From NCBI RefSeq assembly GCF_900142825.1, contig NZ_FRCH01000002.1, forward strand, positions 186,001 to 250,000: a DNA stretch of 64,000 nucleotides, written 5' to 3'. Each line of letters opens with the position of its first letter. Within the stretch, counting starts at the first letter, position 1. A program made the position numbers and the translations under genes. Under the pieces are notes generated by a model that ran no database searches, was not told the DNA's origin, and worked only from the letters and a program-made list of their open reading frames with translations. The DNA is from Rhodanobacter sp. OK091. Its GTDB lineage: Bacteria > Pseudomonadota > Gammaproteobacteria > Xanthomonadales > Rhodanobacteraceae. Positions 30,870 through 39,825 of this stretch are shown piece by piece.

Positions 30870-30918
30870 GACTGGCGGCCAGCCTCAACACGGCCCGCGC
30901 GGCCGTTATACTCATCCG

Positions 30919-31872
30919 ATGATGAGACTTTCCAGGGATGTTGCGGGCCCTTGCCTGGCGCCGCGCGGCGGCGTGATTGCGGTCGGTGCGTTCGATGGCC
31001 TGCATCGCGGGCATCAGGCGCTGCTGGCGCAGGTGCGCGAGCGTGCGCAGGCGCTCGGCTGCAACCCGGCCGTGGTGAGCTTCGAGCCGCTGCCACGCGC
31101 GTTCTTTTCCGCCGAGCCGGTGCCGCGCTTGTCCAGTGTGCGCGAAAAGCTGCGCGGCTTCGCCGCTGCGGGCATGGAGCACACCTTGCTGCTGCGCTTC
31201 AACCAGGCGTTGACCGCGATGTCGGCGGAGGATTTCGTGCGGTGCGTGCTGGTCGAACGGCTGGCGGCGCGCGAAGTGTGGGTGGGTGGCGATTTCCGTT
31301 TCGGCCACAAGCGCGGCGGCGATGTCGCGCTGCTGGAGCGGATGGGTGCGCAACTGGGTTTTGGCGCGTGCACGATGCCCCCGGTGCTGCTCGATGGCGC
31401 GCGGGTCTCGGCCAGCCGCGTACGCGCGCTGCTGGCCGCGGGTGAATTTGCCGGCGTCGAACCGCTGCTGGGCCGTCCCTTCGTGATCGAAGGCAAGGTC
31501 GAATATGGCAATCAACTGGGCCGCACGCTGGGCTATCCCACCGCCAATATCCACCTGCAGCAACGTATCAGCCCGGTGCACGGCATTTTCGCGGTAAAAG
31601 TGGGGCTGGGCGAGTGCGAATGCAGTTGGCCGGGTGTGGCCAGCCTCGGTGTGCGCCCGACCGTGAACCAGGTCGTCCAGCCGCTGCTTGAAGTACACCT
31701 GTTCGATTTCGATGGCGACCTGTACGGCCAGCGCATGGCGGTGGAGTTCGTGGCCAAGCTGCGCGACGAGCAGAAGTTCGACGGACTGGAAGCGCTCAAG
31801 GCGCAGATGGCGCTGGATTCCCGCAAGGCGCGCGAGCTGCTGGGCATGAATCCGCGGCTGGTCGAGGCGTGA
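30919..31872 (+). CDS. ribF: Bifunctional riboflavin kinase / FAD synthetase
   Basis: 317 aa. N-terminal nucleotidyltransferase domain with AVGAFDGLHRGHQALL (H-x-G-H-like nucleotide loop) and a C-terminal riboflavin kinase domain with GRTLGYPTANIHL and YGQRMAVEFVAKLRDEQKF. It makes FMN, then FAD. I use ATG 30919; ATG 30922 is adjacent. A TATACT box ends 6 bases before the start codon, so a leaderless or very short 5' end is possible. The gene order murJ-ribF-ileS-lspA-ispH is conserved in gammaproteobacteria. Confidence 0.94.
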   Translation: MMRLSRDVAGPCLAPRGGVIAVGAFDGLHRGHQALLAQVRERAQALGCNPAVVSFEPLPRAFFSAEPVPRLSSVREKLRGFAAAGMEHTLLLRFNQALTAMSAEDFVRCVLVERLAAREVWVGGDFRFGHKRGGDVALLERMGAQLGFGACTMPPVLLDGARVSASRVRALLAAGEFAGVEPLLGRPFVIEGKVEYGNQLGRTLGYPTANIHLQQRISPVHGIFAVKVGLGECECSWPGVASLGVRPTVNQVVQPLLEVHLFDFDGDLYGQRMAVEFVAKLRDEQKFDGLEALKAQMALDSRKARELLGMNPRLVEA

Positions 31873-31964
31873 ACCGGCTTCCGGCGCGCGCGCGTATCGT
31901 TTAATTTTGACCCCTTTGTTCGCCTGCTGGCGGACGGCAACATTTTAGTGATGGCATCCACGCA

Positions 31965-34826
31965 ATGACCCACGACTACAAGAGCACGATCAACCTGCCG
32001 CAGACGGACTTCCCGATGCGCGGCGATTTGCCGAAGCGCGAACCGGGCTGGCTGGCCGAGTGGGAACGGGTCGACCGCTACGCGCAGATCCAGCAGAAGA
32101 CCGCCGGTCGCGACAGCGTGTTCGTGCTGCACGACGGCCCGCCGTACGCGAATGGTTCGATCCATATCGGTCACGCGGTCAACAAGATCCTCAAGGACAT
32201 GGTGGTCAAGTCCAAGCTGCTGGCCGGCCATCGCGCGCCGTACGTGCCGGGCTGGGATTGCCACGGCCTACCGATCGAGATCGCGGTGGAAAAGAAGTTC
32301 GGCAAGCCGGGCGACAAGCTCGACGCCGCCGCATTCCGGCAGAAATGCCGCGAGTACGCCGCCGAGCAGGTCGACGCGCAGCGCACCGACTTCAAGCGGC
32401 TTGGCGTGCTCGGCGACTGGCAGCAGCCTTATCGCACGATGGATTTCAGCTACGAGGCCGACATGCTGCGCGCACTGGCGCGCATCGTGTCGAACGGCCA
32501 TGTGGTGCGCGGCGCCAAGCCGGTGTACTGGTGCTTCGACTGCGCCTCGGCCCTGGCCGAGGCGGAGATCGAATACGGCGACAAGGTCTCGCCGGCAGTG
32601 GACGTGGCCTACGACGCGGTCGACGCGAAAGCATTGGCGGCGAAGTTCGGTGTGGACGCCGGCGATGAGATCGTCGCCATTCCGATCTGGACCACCACGC
32701 CATGGACGCTGCCGGAAAGCCAGGCCGTGTCGCTGGGCGCCGAGCTGGAATATGCATTGATCGAAGGCCCGTCGCGGGACGGCAGGCGCGTGTTGCTGGT
32801 GATCGCTAGTGCGCTGGTCGACAAGGCGGCGCAGCGTTATGGCTTGCAGCAGGCGACGGTGCTCGGTCATGCGTCGGGCAAGGTGCTGGAAGGCCTGAAG
32901 CTGCATCACCCCTTCTATCCGCGCGAAGTGCCGGTGATTCTCGGCGAGCACGTCAGCGCCGAGGACGGCACCGGCGCCGTGCACACTTCGCCCGATCACG
33001 GCGTCGAGGATTTCGTGGTGGGGCGCGAGTACGGCATCGGCCTGCTCAACTACATCGAGCCGCGTGGCACGTATCGTGCCGACACGCCGGCCGCTGTTCC
33101 GCTCGAACTGGGCGGCATGCATATCTGGAAAGCCAACGACGCCATCGTCGACCTGCTGCGCCAGCGCGGGGTGCTGCTGGCGTTTGCGAAGATCGAGCAC
33201 AGCTATCCGAATTGCTGGCGCCACAAGACGCCGGTGATCTACCGCACCACGCCGCAGTGGTTCATCTCGATGGAACAGGCGGCGCTGCGCGAGACCGCGC
33301 TGACTTCGATCAAGAGCGTGCGCTGGGTGCCGGGCTGGGGTGAGGAGCGCATTGCCGGCATGGTCGCGGGGCGCCCGGACTGGTGTATCTCGCGCCAGCG
33401 CACCTGGGGCGTGCCGATCGCGCTGTTCGTGCACAAGGCCACGCAGGAGCCGCACCCGGATTCCGTGGCGTTGCTGGAACAGGTCGCGCGGAAAGTGGAG
33501 CAGGGCGGCATCGATGCATGGTTCACGCTGGATGCGGCCGAGCTGCTTGGCGATCAGGCGAACGATTACGAAAAAGTCACCGACGTGCTGGATGTCTGGT
33601 TCGATTCGGGCGTCACCCATTTTGCGGTGATCGGTCAGCGCCCGGAGCTGCAGCAGGGCACGGCATCGCATTACAAGGTGATGTATCTGGAAGGCTCCGA
33701 CCAGCATCGCGGCTGGTTCCAGTCGTCGCTGCTGACCTCGGCGGCGATTCACGGCCGCGCACCCTACAACGAGGTGCTCACGCACGGTTTCGCGGTCGAT
33801 GCGAACGGCCGCAAGATGTCCAAGTCGCTGGGCAACGTGGTCGCGCCGCAGAAGGTGATGGATACGCTGGGTGCCGACGTGCTGCGCATGTGGGTGGCCT
33901 CGGCCGACTACCGCAACGAAATGACCGTCTCCGACGAGATCCTCAAGCGGGTCTCCGACACCTACCGGCGCATCCGCAACACCGCGAAGTTCCTGCTCGG
34001 CAATCTGGACGGTTTCGATCCGGCAAAGCATCTGGTTTCGGTCGAAGACAGCCTGCTGCTGGACCAGTGGGCGATCCAGCAGGCGTATGACGTGCAGCAA
34101 GCTGTGCTGGCCGCGTATGAGCGTTATGACTTTCCGGAAGTGGTAGCGCGCATCCAGAACTTCTGCACCAACGAGCTGGGTGCGTTGTACCTGGATATCA
34201 CCAAGGATCGGCTGTACACCATGCCGACCGACAGCCGTGGCCGGCGCAGCGCGCAGAGCGCGATGTACCGTATCGCCGAGGCGCTGGTGCGTTGGCTGGC
34301 ACCGGTGCTGAGCTTTACCGCCGAGGAGATCTGGCAACAGTTGCCGGGTGAGCGCGACGACAGCGTGCTGTTCGAAACCTGGTACGACGGACTCGCTGCC
34401 ACGCAGAGTTCACCGGAGCAGCGGCGCTATTGGGCCGATCTGCTGGCGATCCGCGACACTGCCTCGCGCGTACTCGAAGGCATGCGCAAAGCCGAGCAGA
34501 TTGGCGCGGCACTGGAAGCGAAGCTGGCGATTCATGCCGACGCTGCCACCGTGGCGCGCTATGCACCGGCGGCGGACGAGCTGCGCTTTTTCTTCATCAC
34601 GTCGGAATTGCGCCTGGATCTGGCCGGTGGCCAGCCGGCCGATGCGGTGCTGACCGAGCTGGAAGGTGCCGATGTCTGGGTATCGGCTACCGTCAGCGAC
34701 GCGGCGAAGTGCGTGCGCTGCTGGCATCGCCGCGACGATGTCGGCCGGCATGCCGAACATCCCGAGCTGTGCGGTCGCTGCATCAGCAACATCGAAGGCA
34801 CCGGCGAGAATCGCCGCTGGTTCTGA
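31965..34826 (+). CDS. ileS: Isoleucyl-tRNA synthetase
   Basis: 953-aa class I synthetase that charges tRNA-Ile. It has the HIGH-type motif [11 protein letters not shown] near residue 64, an editing (CP1) domain, and [11 protein letters not shown] as the KMSKS loop. A C-terminal zinc finger [12 protein letters not shown]...CGRC is present. Length is normal for the bacterial type. Ends 13 bases before a composite palindromic repeat. Confidence 0.97.
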   Translation: MTHDYKSTINLPQTDFPMRGDLPKREPGWLAEWERVDRYAQIQQKTAGRDSVFVLHDGPPYANGSIHIGHAVNKILKDMVVKSKLLAGHRAPYVPGWDCHGLPIEIAVEKKFGKPGDKLDAAAFRQKCREYAAEQVDAQRTDFKRLGVLGDWQQPYRTMDFSYEADMLRALARIVSNGHVVRGAKPVYWCFDCASALAEAEIEYGDKVSPAVDVAYDAVDAKALAAKFGVDAGDEIVAIPIWTTTPWTLPESQAVSLGAELEYALIEGPSRDGRRVLLVIASALVDKAAQRYGLQQATVLGHASGKVLEGLKLHHPFYPREVPVILGEHVSAEDGTGAVHTSPDHGVEDFVVGREYGIGLLNYIEPRGTYRADTPAAVPLELGGMHIWKANDAIVDLLRQRGVLLAFAKIEHSYPNCWRHKTPVIYRTTPQWFISMEQAALRETALTSIKSVRWVPGWGEERIAGMVAGRPDWCISRQRTWGVPIALFVHKATQEPHPDSVALLEQVARKVEQGGIDAWFTLDAAELLGDQANDYEKVTDVLDVWFDSGVTHFAVIGQRPELQQGTASHYKVMYLEGSDQHRGWFQSSLLTSAAIHGRAPYNEVLTHGFAVDANGRKMSKSLGNVVAPQKVMDTLGADVLRMWVASADYRNEMTVSDEILKRVSDTYRRIRNTAKFLLGNLDGFDPAKHLVSVEDSLLLDQWAIQQAYDVQQAVLAAYERYDFPEVVARIQNFCTNELGALYLDITKDRLYTMPTDSRGRRSAQSAMYRIAEALVRWLAPVLSFTAEEIWQQLPGERDDSVLFETWYDGLAATQSSPEQRRYWADLLAIRDTASRVLEGMRKAEQIGAALEAKLAIHADAATVARYAPAADELRFFFITSELRLDLAGGQPADAVLTELEGADVWVSATVSDAAKCVRCWHRRDDVGRHAEHPELCGRCISNIEGTGENRRWF

Positions 34827-34839
34827 TCATGCTTTGCTT

Positions 34840-34973
34840 CCTCTCCCCGTTGGGGAGAGGATCGAGGTGAGGGGTGGGTGCTCGTAGAAGTGTTTTCCAA
34901 GAGCCTGCTTCGACGTCGTTTTACCGCAAGACCGGTCCCTCACCCCAGCCCTCTCCCCCGAGGGGAGAGGGGG
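34840..34973. repeat. Composite intergenic palindromic repeat, copy 2
   Basis: Terminal hairpins CCTCTCCCC/GGGGAGAGG (34840-34860) and CCCTCTCCCC/GGGGAGAGGG (34949-34971) flank a long-range pair GGTGAGGG/CCCTCACC. Same architecture and partly the same sequence as 22655-22767. It separates ileS from lspA in an otherwise tight operon. Confidence 0.75.
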
Positions 34974-35001
34974 TAATCAAACAAATCTGTCCGATGTGCT
35001 T

Positions 35002-35502
35002 ATGACCCCCAAACCCAACGCACTCCCCTGGCTATGGCTATCCACCGCCGTCATCGCGCTCGACCAGCTCAGCAAATGGTGGGCCGTGCAGGCGTTGCAG
35101 CCGATGGGTGTTTCGCATGTCGTGATTCCCGGTTTTTTGAACTGGACGTTGGCGTTCAACAGTGGCGCCGCCTTCAGCTTCCTGGCCGATGGCGCCGGCT
35201 GGCAGCGCTGGTTCTTCGTGCTGCTGGCGTTGGTGATCAGCGCGGTGCTGGTGGGATGGCTGGCGCGTACGCCGCGGCGTGATTGGCGCACGGGTTTGCC
35301 GCTGGCGCTGATCGTCGGTGGCGCCATCGGCAATTTGATCGATCGCCTGCATGCTGCGCAGGTCACCGATTTCATTCACGTGTATTTCCGTCAGTGGAAC
35401 TATCCGGTATTCAACCTTGCCGACTGCGGCATCACGGTGGGTGCCGTGCTGCTGATCGCCTTCGGCCTGTTTGCCGGCAAGCCCAAGGACAGCGTGCGAT
35501 AA
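35002..35502 (+). CDS. lspA: Lipoprotein signal peptidase
   Basis: 166-aa inner-membrane aspartyl protease that removes signal peptides from prolipoproteins. Four membrane helices and the conserved boxes are seen: [41 protein letters not shown] and [14 protein letters not shown], the last two with the catalytic Asp pair. ATG 35002 is chosen; an in-frame GTG two codons earlier is equally possible because no clear ribosome site is seen after the repeat. Confidence 0.95.
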   Translation: MTPKPNALPWLWLSTAVIALDQLSKWWAVQALQPMGVSHVVIPGFLNWTLAFNSGAAFSFLADGAGWQRWFFVLLALVISAVLVGWLARTPRRDWRTGLPLALIVGGAIGNLIDRLHAAQVTDFIHVYFRQWNYPVFNLADCGITVGAVLLIAFGLFAGKPKDSVR

Positions 35503-35521
35503 TTGGGGGACGAGAAAGATC

Positions 35522-35580
35522 GGGCGTGAGAAACGAGTGGCTGCCTTTACTCATTTCTCGCCCCTCTCCACTCACTCCTG
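35522..35580. repeat. Intergenic repeat, CTCTCCACTC family, copy C
   Basis: Contains GGGCGTGAGAAACGAGTGG on the left and ACTCATTTCTCGCCCCTCTCC then ACTCACTCCT on the right, similar to copies A and B at 16215-16359 and 16939-17025. It fills most of the lspA-ispH gap. Confidence 0.6.
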
Positions 35581-35588
35581 AGAATTCA

Positions 35589-36551
35589 ATGGACATCCTG
35601 CTCGCCAACCCCCGTGGATTCTGTGCCGGCGTCGATCGCGCCATCGCCATCGTCGAGCGCGCGCTGGAATCGTGGGGTGCGCCGATCTATGTGCGGCATG
35701 AAGTGGTGCACAACCGTTACGTGGTCGACAAGCTGCGCGCCGACGGTGCGGTGTTCGTCGAAGAGCTGCGCGAAGTGCCGGACGGCGCCACGGTGATCTT
35801 CAGCGCGCACGGCGTATCGCAGGCAGTACGTGAAGAGGCCGAGCAGCGCCATCTCAAAGTGTTCGACGCCACCTGTCCGCTGGTCACCAAGGTGCACATG
35901 GAAGTCGCACGGTTAGGCCGGATCGGTCGCAGCGTGGTACTGATAGGCCACGCCGGCCATCCGGAAGTCGAAGGCACTATGGGGCAGTGGAATCCTGCCA
36001 ACGCCGGTGAAATCCTGCTGGTCGAGTCGCTGGAATGCGTGGAAAACCTCACGCCGAAGTTTCCGCACCTGCTGTCCTATGTCACCCAGACCACGTTGTC
36101 GGTAGACGACACCAAGGCCATCATCGAAGCCTTGCGCAACAAGTTTTCCGACATCGAAGGCCCGCGCAAGGACGACATCTGCTACGCCACACAGAATCGC
36201 CAGGACGCGGTGCGCCGCCTCGCCGACGCGGTCGATCTGATGCTGGTGGTCGGCTCGGTCAACAGCTCCAACTCCAACCGCTTGCGCGAGCTGGCCGAGA
36301 AACAGGGCGTGCGTTCGTTCCTGATCGACGGCGCCGAGCACATCGAACGCAGCTGGCTCGACGGCGTCACCCGCATCGGTCTCACTGCGGGTGCGTCGGC
36401 GCCGGAGAAACTCGTGCGCGACGTGATCGCCTGCCTGCAATCGTGGGGCGCGGGCGATGTTCACGAGCTCGATGGCGAACCGGAGAACATCACCTTCGCC
36501 CTGCCGAAGGAGCTGCGCATCGTCGGTGGCAGCACGTCGGCCAGCTTCTGA
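35589..36551 (+). CDS. ispH: 4-hydroxy-3-methylbut-2-enyl diphosphate reductase
   Basis: 320-aa 4Fe-4S enzyme, last step of the MEP isoprenoid pathway. Cluster ligands Cys12 (RGFCAG), Cys96 (DATCPLV) and Cys197 ([11 protein letters not shown]) are all present, together with HEVVHN and [10 protein letters not shown]. The start ATG 35589 follows a CTCTCCACTC-family repeat; upstream frame codons belong to lspA. Confidence 0.97.
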   Translation: MDILLANPRGFCAGVDRAIAIVERALESWGAPIYVRHEVVHNRYVVDKLRADGAVFVEELREVPDGATVIFSAHGVSQAVREEAEQRHLKVFDATCPLVTKVHMEVARLGRIGRSVVLIGHAGHPEVEGTMGQWNPANAGEILLVESLECVENLTPKFPHLLSYVTQTTLSVDDTKAIIEALRNKFSDIEGPRKDDICYATQNRQDAVRRLADAVDLMLVVGSVNSSNSNRLRELAEKQGVRSFLIDGAEHIERSWLDGVTRIGLTAGASAPEKLVRDVIACLQSWGAGDVHELDGEPENITFALPKELRIVGGSTSASF

Positions 36552-36606
36552 AGCTGGCTCCGCGCTTGCGCCACAACGCCCCGCACCGTAAAATCCACGG
36601 CTCTTT

Positions 36607-36682
36607 GCCGGAATAGCTCAGTTGGTAGAGCGGCGCATTCGTAATGCGTAGGTCGTAGGTTCGATTCCTATTTCCGGCACCA
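36607..36682 (+). tRNA. tRNA-Thr (anticodon CGT)
   Basis: 76-nt cloverleaf with acceptor GCCGGAA (36607-36613) pairing TTCCGGC (36672-36678), discriminator A and encoded CCA (36680-36682). The anticodon stem 36633-36637/36645-36649 holds loop TTCGTAA with anticodon CGT at 36640-36642 (reads ACG). The T-loop GGTTCGATTCC is standard. Confidence 0.96.
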
Positions 36683-36688
36683 GACTTC

Positions 36689-36720
36689 AAAGGCCCGCCA
36701 ACGCGGGCCTTTGTTTTTTT
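36689..36720 (+). terminator. Terminator after tRNA-Thr
   Basis: Stem AAAGGCCCGC (36689-36698) with GCGGGCCTTT (36703-36712), loop CAAC, then G and seven T. Confidence 0.88.
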
Positions 36721-36926
36721 GGGGTTCCCAAACCGTTCCTCGCTCCGCTGCGAACGATCCACGGCAAAGCACGTTCTCTGCCTTGGCCGCTGCGCGTGAC
36801 CACGATCACCTTTCCTGCGTCGCTTCCGGCCGCTTGTCGGGCAATTTCTACCGCCCGTCGGCTGGAGGCTGGTCGGGACCTGGCGGGTGAGTACCCTGCG
36901 TGCAGGGGTATAGGGGGGAGAATTCC

Positions 36927-37601
36927 ATGCAAGTCTTGTCGCGTCAGCGAGGCGTCTCGTTGATCGAGGTGCGGAAGTCGGCAAACACCGGCAGTCGCTT
37001 GTTCGAGTGCGGATCCATTGCAACCGTCGCATCAAGGCATAAGCCGGTGGCGGCACGGCGGCATGCTAGTGGCTTCACCATGGTCGAGCTGATGATTACC
37101 GTCACCATTGCGGTGGTGCTGATCATGATTGCCGTGCCGAGCTTCAAGACGATCATACTTTCCAATAAGCTCACCACCACATCAAACGATCTCATCCTTG
37201 CGATCAATTCCGCGCGGATGGAAGCGGTCAAGCGCAATGCCAAGACCCAGCTGTGCAGCAACTCGGCCAGCGTCAATACCTCGGATACACTCGGCAACGC
37301 GTGCACCACACAGACCGGCGCGGTCTATGTGCTGGTGGGCGGCTCCCCGGCCACAGCTGCGACGGTGCTTGCCGGCATAACTGGCATTACCATGCCGATT
37401 CAGCTGAGTGGCAATGTGCAGGCGCTGCGCTTCAACGGGCAGGGGCTGGCGTATGCCGCCACCGCCACGGCTCCATACAACGGTACAGTCGCGGACATCT
37501 GCACCAGCCAGATGAGCAACAACAATCATCGCAAGATCACGATGGTAGCCGGCTCGATCCTCGCGACCGCCCCTGCTCCAGACTCGAGAGCCTGCCCATG
37601 A
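36927..37601 (+). CDS. fimT: FimT/GspH-type minor pilin with long N-terminus
   Basis: 224 aa. The mature pilin starts at the prepilin site HASG|FTMVELMITVTIAVVLI (E at +5) around residue 49-50, followed by a GspH-like domain with four Cys. ATG 36927 has a strong GGGGGGAG ribosome site 8 bases away, so a leader of about 49 residues is expected; usual leaders have 6-25. That leader itself begins MQVLSRQRGVSLIEV, which looks like a second prepilin start without the hydrophobic helix. A GTG at 37047 would give a normal short leader. It heads the minor pilin operon and overlaps pilV by 4 bases. Confidence 0.8.
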   Translation: MQVLSRQRGVSLIEVRKSANTGSRLFECGSIATVASRHKPVAARRHASGFTMVELMITVTIAVVLIMIAVPSFKTIILSNKLTTTSNDLILAINSARMEAVKRNAKTQLCSNSASVNTSDTLGNACTTQTGAVYVLVGGSPATAATVLAGITGITMPIQLSGNVQALRFNGQGLAYAATATAPYNGTVADICTSQMSNNNHRKITMVAGSILATAPAPDSRACP

Positions 37602-38080
37602 TGAACCGAGCAATCCCTGCGTCTGCCCAGTCCGGCGCCGGCCTCATCGAGGTGCTAGTGGCCGTGCTGGTGCTTTCCATCGCGTTCCTGGGCATCGCCG
37701 CGTTGCAGGCCATGTCCTTGTCCACCAACAACAGCGCGATGGCGCGCAGCATGGTGACCGTCGCTAGCTATTCGATCCTCGACGCGATGCGCGCCGATCT
37801 CTCCAATGCCGCGAACCACGGTTACGACGGCGCGGTTACGGCCAATGCCTGCGCCGCCCCCGCGGGCGCTTCCGCGCTGGCCAGCGCCCAATTGGTTCAG
37901 TGGTGCGGCGAGCTTGGACAGACCCTCGGGGCCAGCGCCAACACCACCGGCACCATCCTCTGCAACGCGGCCGCCGGTACTACCACCGCTTACTGCATCA
38001 TCACCGTCCAGTTCGACGACAGCCGTGCCGGCGTGGGTGGCACCAACAAACAGAAAATCGTCACCCAGGCCATGCTATGA
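37598..38080 (+). CDS. pilV: Type IV pilus minor pilin PilV
   Basis: 160 aa. Prepilin motif SG|AGLIEVLVAVLVLSIAFLG with Glu at +5 and the class III hydrophobic helix. IAALQAMSLSTNNSAMARSM after the helix is typical for PilV. Two Cys pairs (NACAAP/WCGEL, LCNAA/YCIIT) could form disulphides. The ATG overlaps the fimT stop and the pilW start overlaps its stop. PilV primes the pilus tip with PilW, PilX, PilE and FimT. Confidence 0.88.
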   Translation: MMNRAIPASAQSGAGLIEVLVAVLVLSIAFLGIAALQAMSLSTNNSAMARSMVTVASYSILDAMRADLSNAANHGYDGAVTANACAAPAGASALASAQLVQWCGELGQTLGASANTTGTILCNAAAGTTTAYCIITVQFDDSRAGVGGTNKQKIVTQAML

Positions 38081-39147
38081 GCGAGTATCCCATGATCCAC
38101 CGCCAGCAACGGTACCGTGCGAAACGCGCCGCGCCGCGCCCGCACGGGTTCACCCTGATCGAGCTGATGGTGGCGATGCTGCTGGGCCTGATCGTGATCG
38201 CCGGTGTCACCAGCGTGTTCCTGGCGGGTCAGCAGTCCTATCGCGCCAATGAAGCGCTGGGCGACGTGCAGGACGGTTCGCGCATCGCGTTCGAGATGCT
38301 GGCACGCGACCTGCGTGGCGCCGGCCTGACCGGCTGCGACACCAGCAGCGGGCGCGTCGCCAACGTGCTCAATAGCTCCACCCTCTGGTACGCCGACTGG
38401 AACAACGCCTTGCATGGTTACGATGACGCCAGCACTGATCCGGCGCTGACAGGCCTCACTGGTGCCGGTGCGCCGGTGGCCGGTACCAGTTCGGTGCATG
38501 TGATCAGCACAGCTAGCACGGGTGTGACCGTCTCGTGGACCCCCGCGCCAAGTTCTGCGGACTTCAAAATCAGTGGCACTACGACCGAGTTGAACAAGGG
38601 CGACCTGATCATGGTCTGCGATTTCGACCATGCAACCATCTTGCAGATCACGAATTACGATAACGCCAACGTGGATGTCCAACATAACTCCGGCAGCGGG
38701 GTGACCCCGGGCAACTGCGTGAAGGATTTGGGTTATCCGGGCCCGACTCCGTCTACCACTTGCAATGGGGGGGGCGGCAATCCCTACTCCTTTCCCGGCA
38801 ATTCGCGGGTGGCCAAGCTCACCGCTGTCGACTGGTACATCGGCGTCAATCCGGTGGGAGGGGGAGGCAGGTCGCTGTATCGCCTGAATGCAGTCAACAG
38901 CAGCGGCACGGTCACGGCCACGCCGGAGGAAATGGTGCGCAATGTCACCAACATGCAGATCAGCTATCTGCAACCTCCGGGCACGGCGTTTGGCACCGCC
39001 ACTGGCGTGACCAACTGGGCCACAGTCAATGCCGCGCAGGTCACGCTCACTGTGCAGAGCACCAACCAGCGCGCGAGCGTCAACAACGCTGCGCCGATCA
39101 CCCGAGTGTTCACTTCCACCACCACCGTGCGCAACCGAGTGCAATGA
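38077..39147 (+). CDS. pilW: Type IV pilus minor pilin PilW
   Basis: 356 aa. PHG|FTLIELMVAMLLGLIVIAG is the prepilin cleavage site and helix; SYRANEALGDVQDGSRIAFEMLARDLRGAGLTGC is the PilW signature after it. The large C-terminal domain has YRLNAVNSSG and MVRNVTNMQISYL. The leader is about 24 residues from ATG 38077, which overlaps the pilV stop. Confidence 0.9.
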   Translation: MSEYPMIHRQQRYRAKRAAPRPHGFTLIELMVAMLLGLIVIAGVTSVFLAGQQSYRANEALGDVQDGSRIAFEMLARDLRGAGLTGCDTSSGRVANVLNSSTLWYADWNNALHGYDDASTDPALTGLTGAGAPVAGTSSVHVISTASTGVTVSWTPAPSSADFKISGTTTELNKGDLIMVCDFDHATILQITNYDNANVDVQHNSGSGVTPGNCVKDLGYPGPTPSTTCNGGGGNPYSFPGNSRVAKLTAVDWYIGVNPVGGGGRSLYRLNAVNSSGTVTATPEEMVRNVTNMQISYLQPPGTAFGTATGVTNWATVNAAQVTLTVQSTNQRASVNNAAPITRVFTSTTTVRNRVQ

Positions 39148-39148
39148 C

Positions 39149-39754
39149 ATGAAAGCGCCGACCGTTTCCCGTCCGTATCGCTTCCGCCCCCTTTCGCCTG
39201 GCGCTCGCTCGCAGCGTGGTGTTGCCCTGGTGGTGGCGCTGCTCCTGCTGGTGGTGATCACCCTGGTGGGGCTGGCCGCGGTGCGCGGTACCATCATGCA
39301 GCAGAAGATGGCGTCCAACCTGTACGACCGTCAGGTGGCGTTCCAGAGCGCCGAGGCGGCGATCCGTGCGGCCACGGCGCTGATTCCCACCAATCCCGGA
39401 ATCATCTGGCACAACTGCCAGGCCGGTGGTGTGACCTGCCTGCCCAACCCGTTCAACGATTCGACCCTACCCGCGGGCAGCATCCACACCGTGGCCACCG
39501 GCACCGCGGTGGGCGGTTTCACCCGCAGCAAGGTCGCAGCAAGCCAACCGCAATACGTGGTGGAGAACATGGGCAACTGGGTCGACCAGAAGACCAGCAC
39601 CGGTTTTGGCCAGACTGCTAATTCGCGCAACTACGGTGTGCAGGGCGCTTCCGGTACCACGGTGTACTACCGCATCACGGCCCGCAGCGGCGATCCTGCC
39701 ACGGTGGGCGACCGCGCGATGGTGGTCCTGCAGGCCGTGGTCAAGCAGGGTTGA
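39149..39754 (+). CDS. pilX: Type IV pilus assembly protein PilX
   Basis: 201 aa. A basic N-terminus precedes SQRG|VALVVALLLLVVITLVGLA, lacking Glu at +5 as in other PilX/GspK-like tip pilins. AVRGTIMQQKMASNLYDRQVAFQSAEAAIRA is the PilX N-domain. One Cys pair (NCQAGGVTC). It starts one base after the pilW stop. Confidence 0.88.
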   Translation: MKAPTVSRPYRFRPLSPGARSQRGVALVVALLLLVVITLVGLAAVRGTIMQQKMASNLYDRQVAFQSAEAAIRAATALIPTNPGIIWHNCQAGGVTCLPNPFNDSTLPAGSIHTVATGTAVGGFTRSKVAASQPQYVVENMGNWVDQKTSTGFGQTANSRNYGVQGASGTTVYYRITARSGDPATVGDRAMVVLQAVVKQG

Positions 39755-39825
39755 TCGTGCAAGCGAATCCCGTAATTACGGCCCACCGGTCGATCAATGC
39801 AGCCACATTCCAGGGCGGAACCGTC

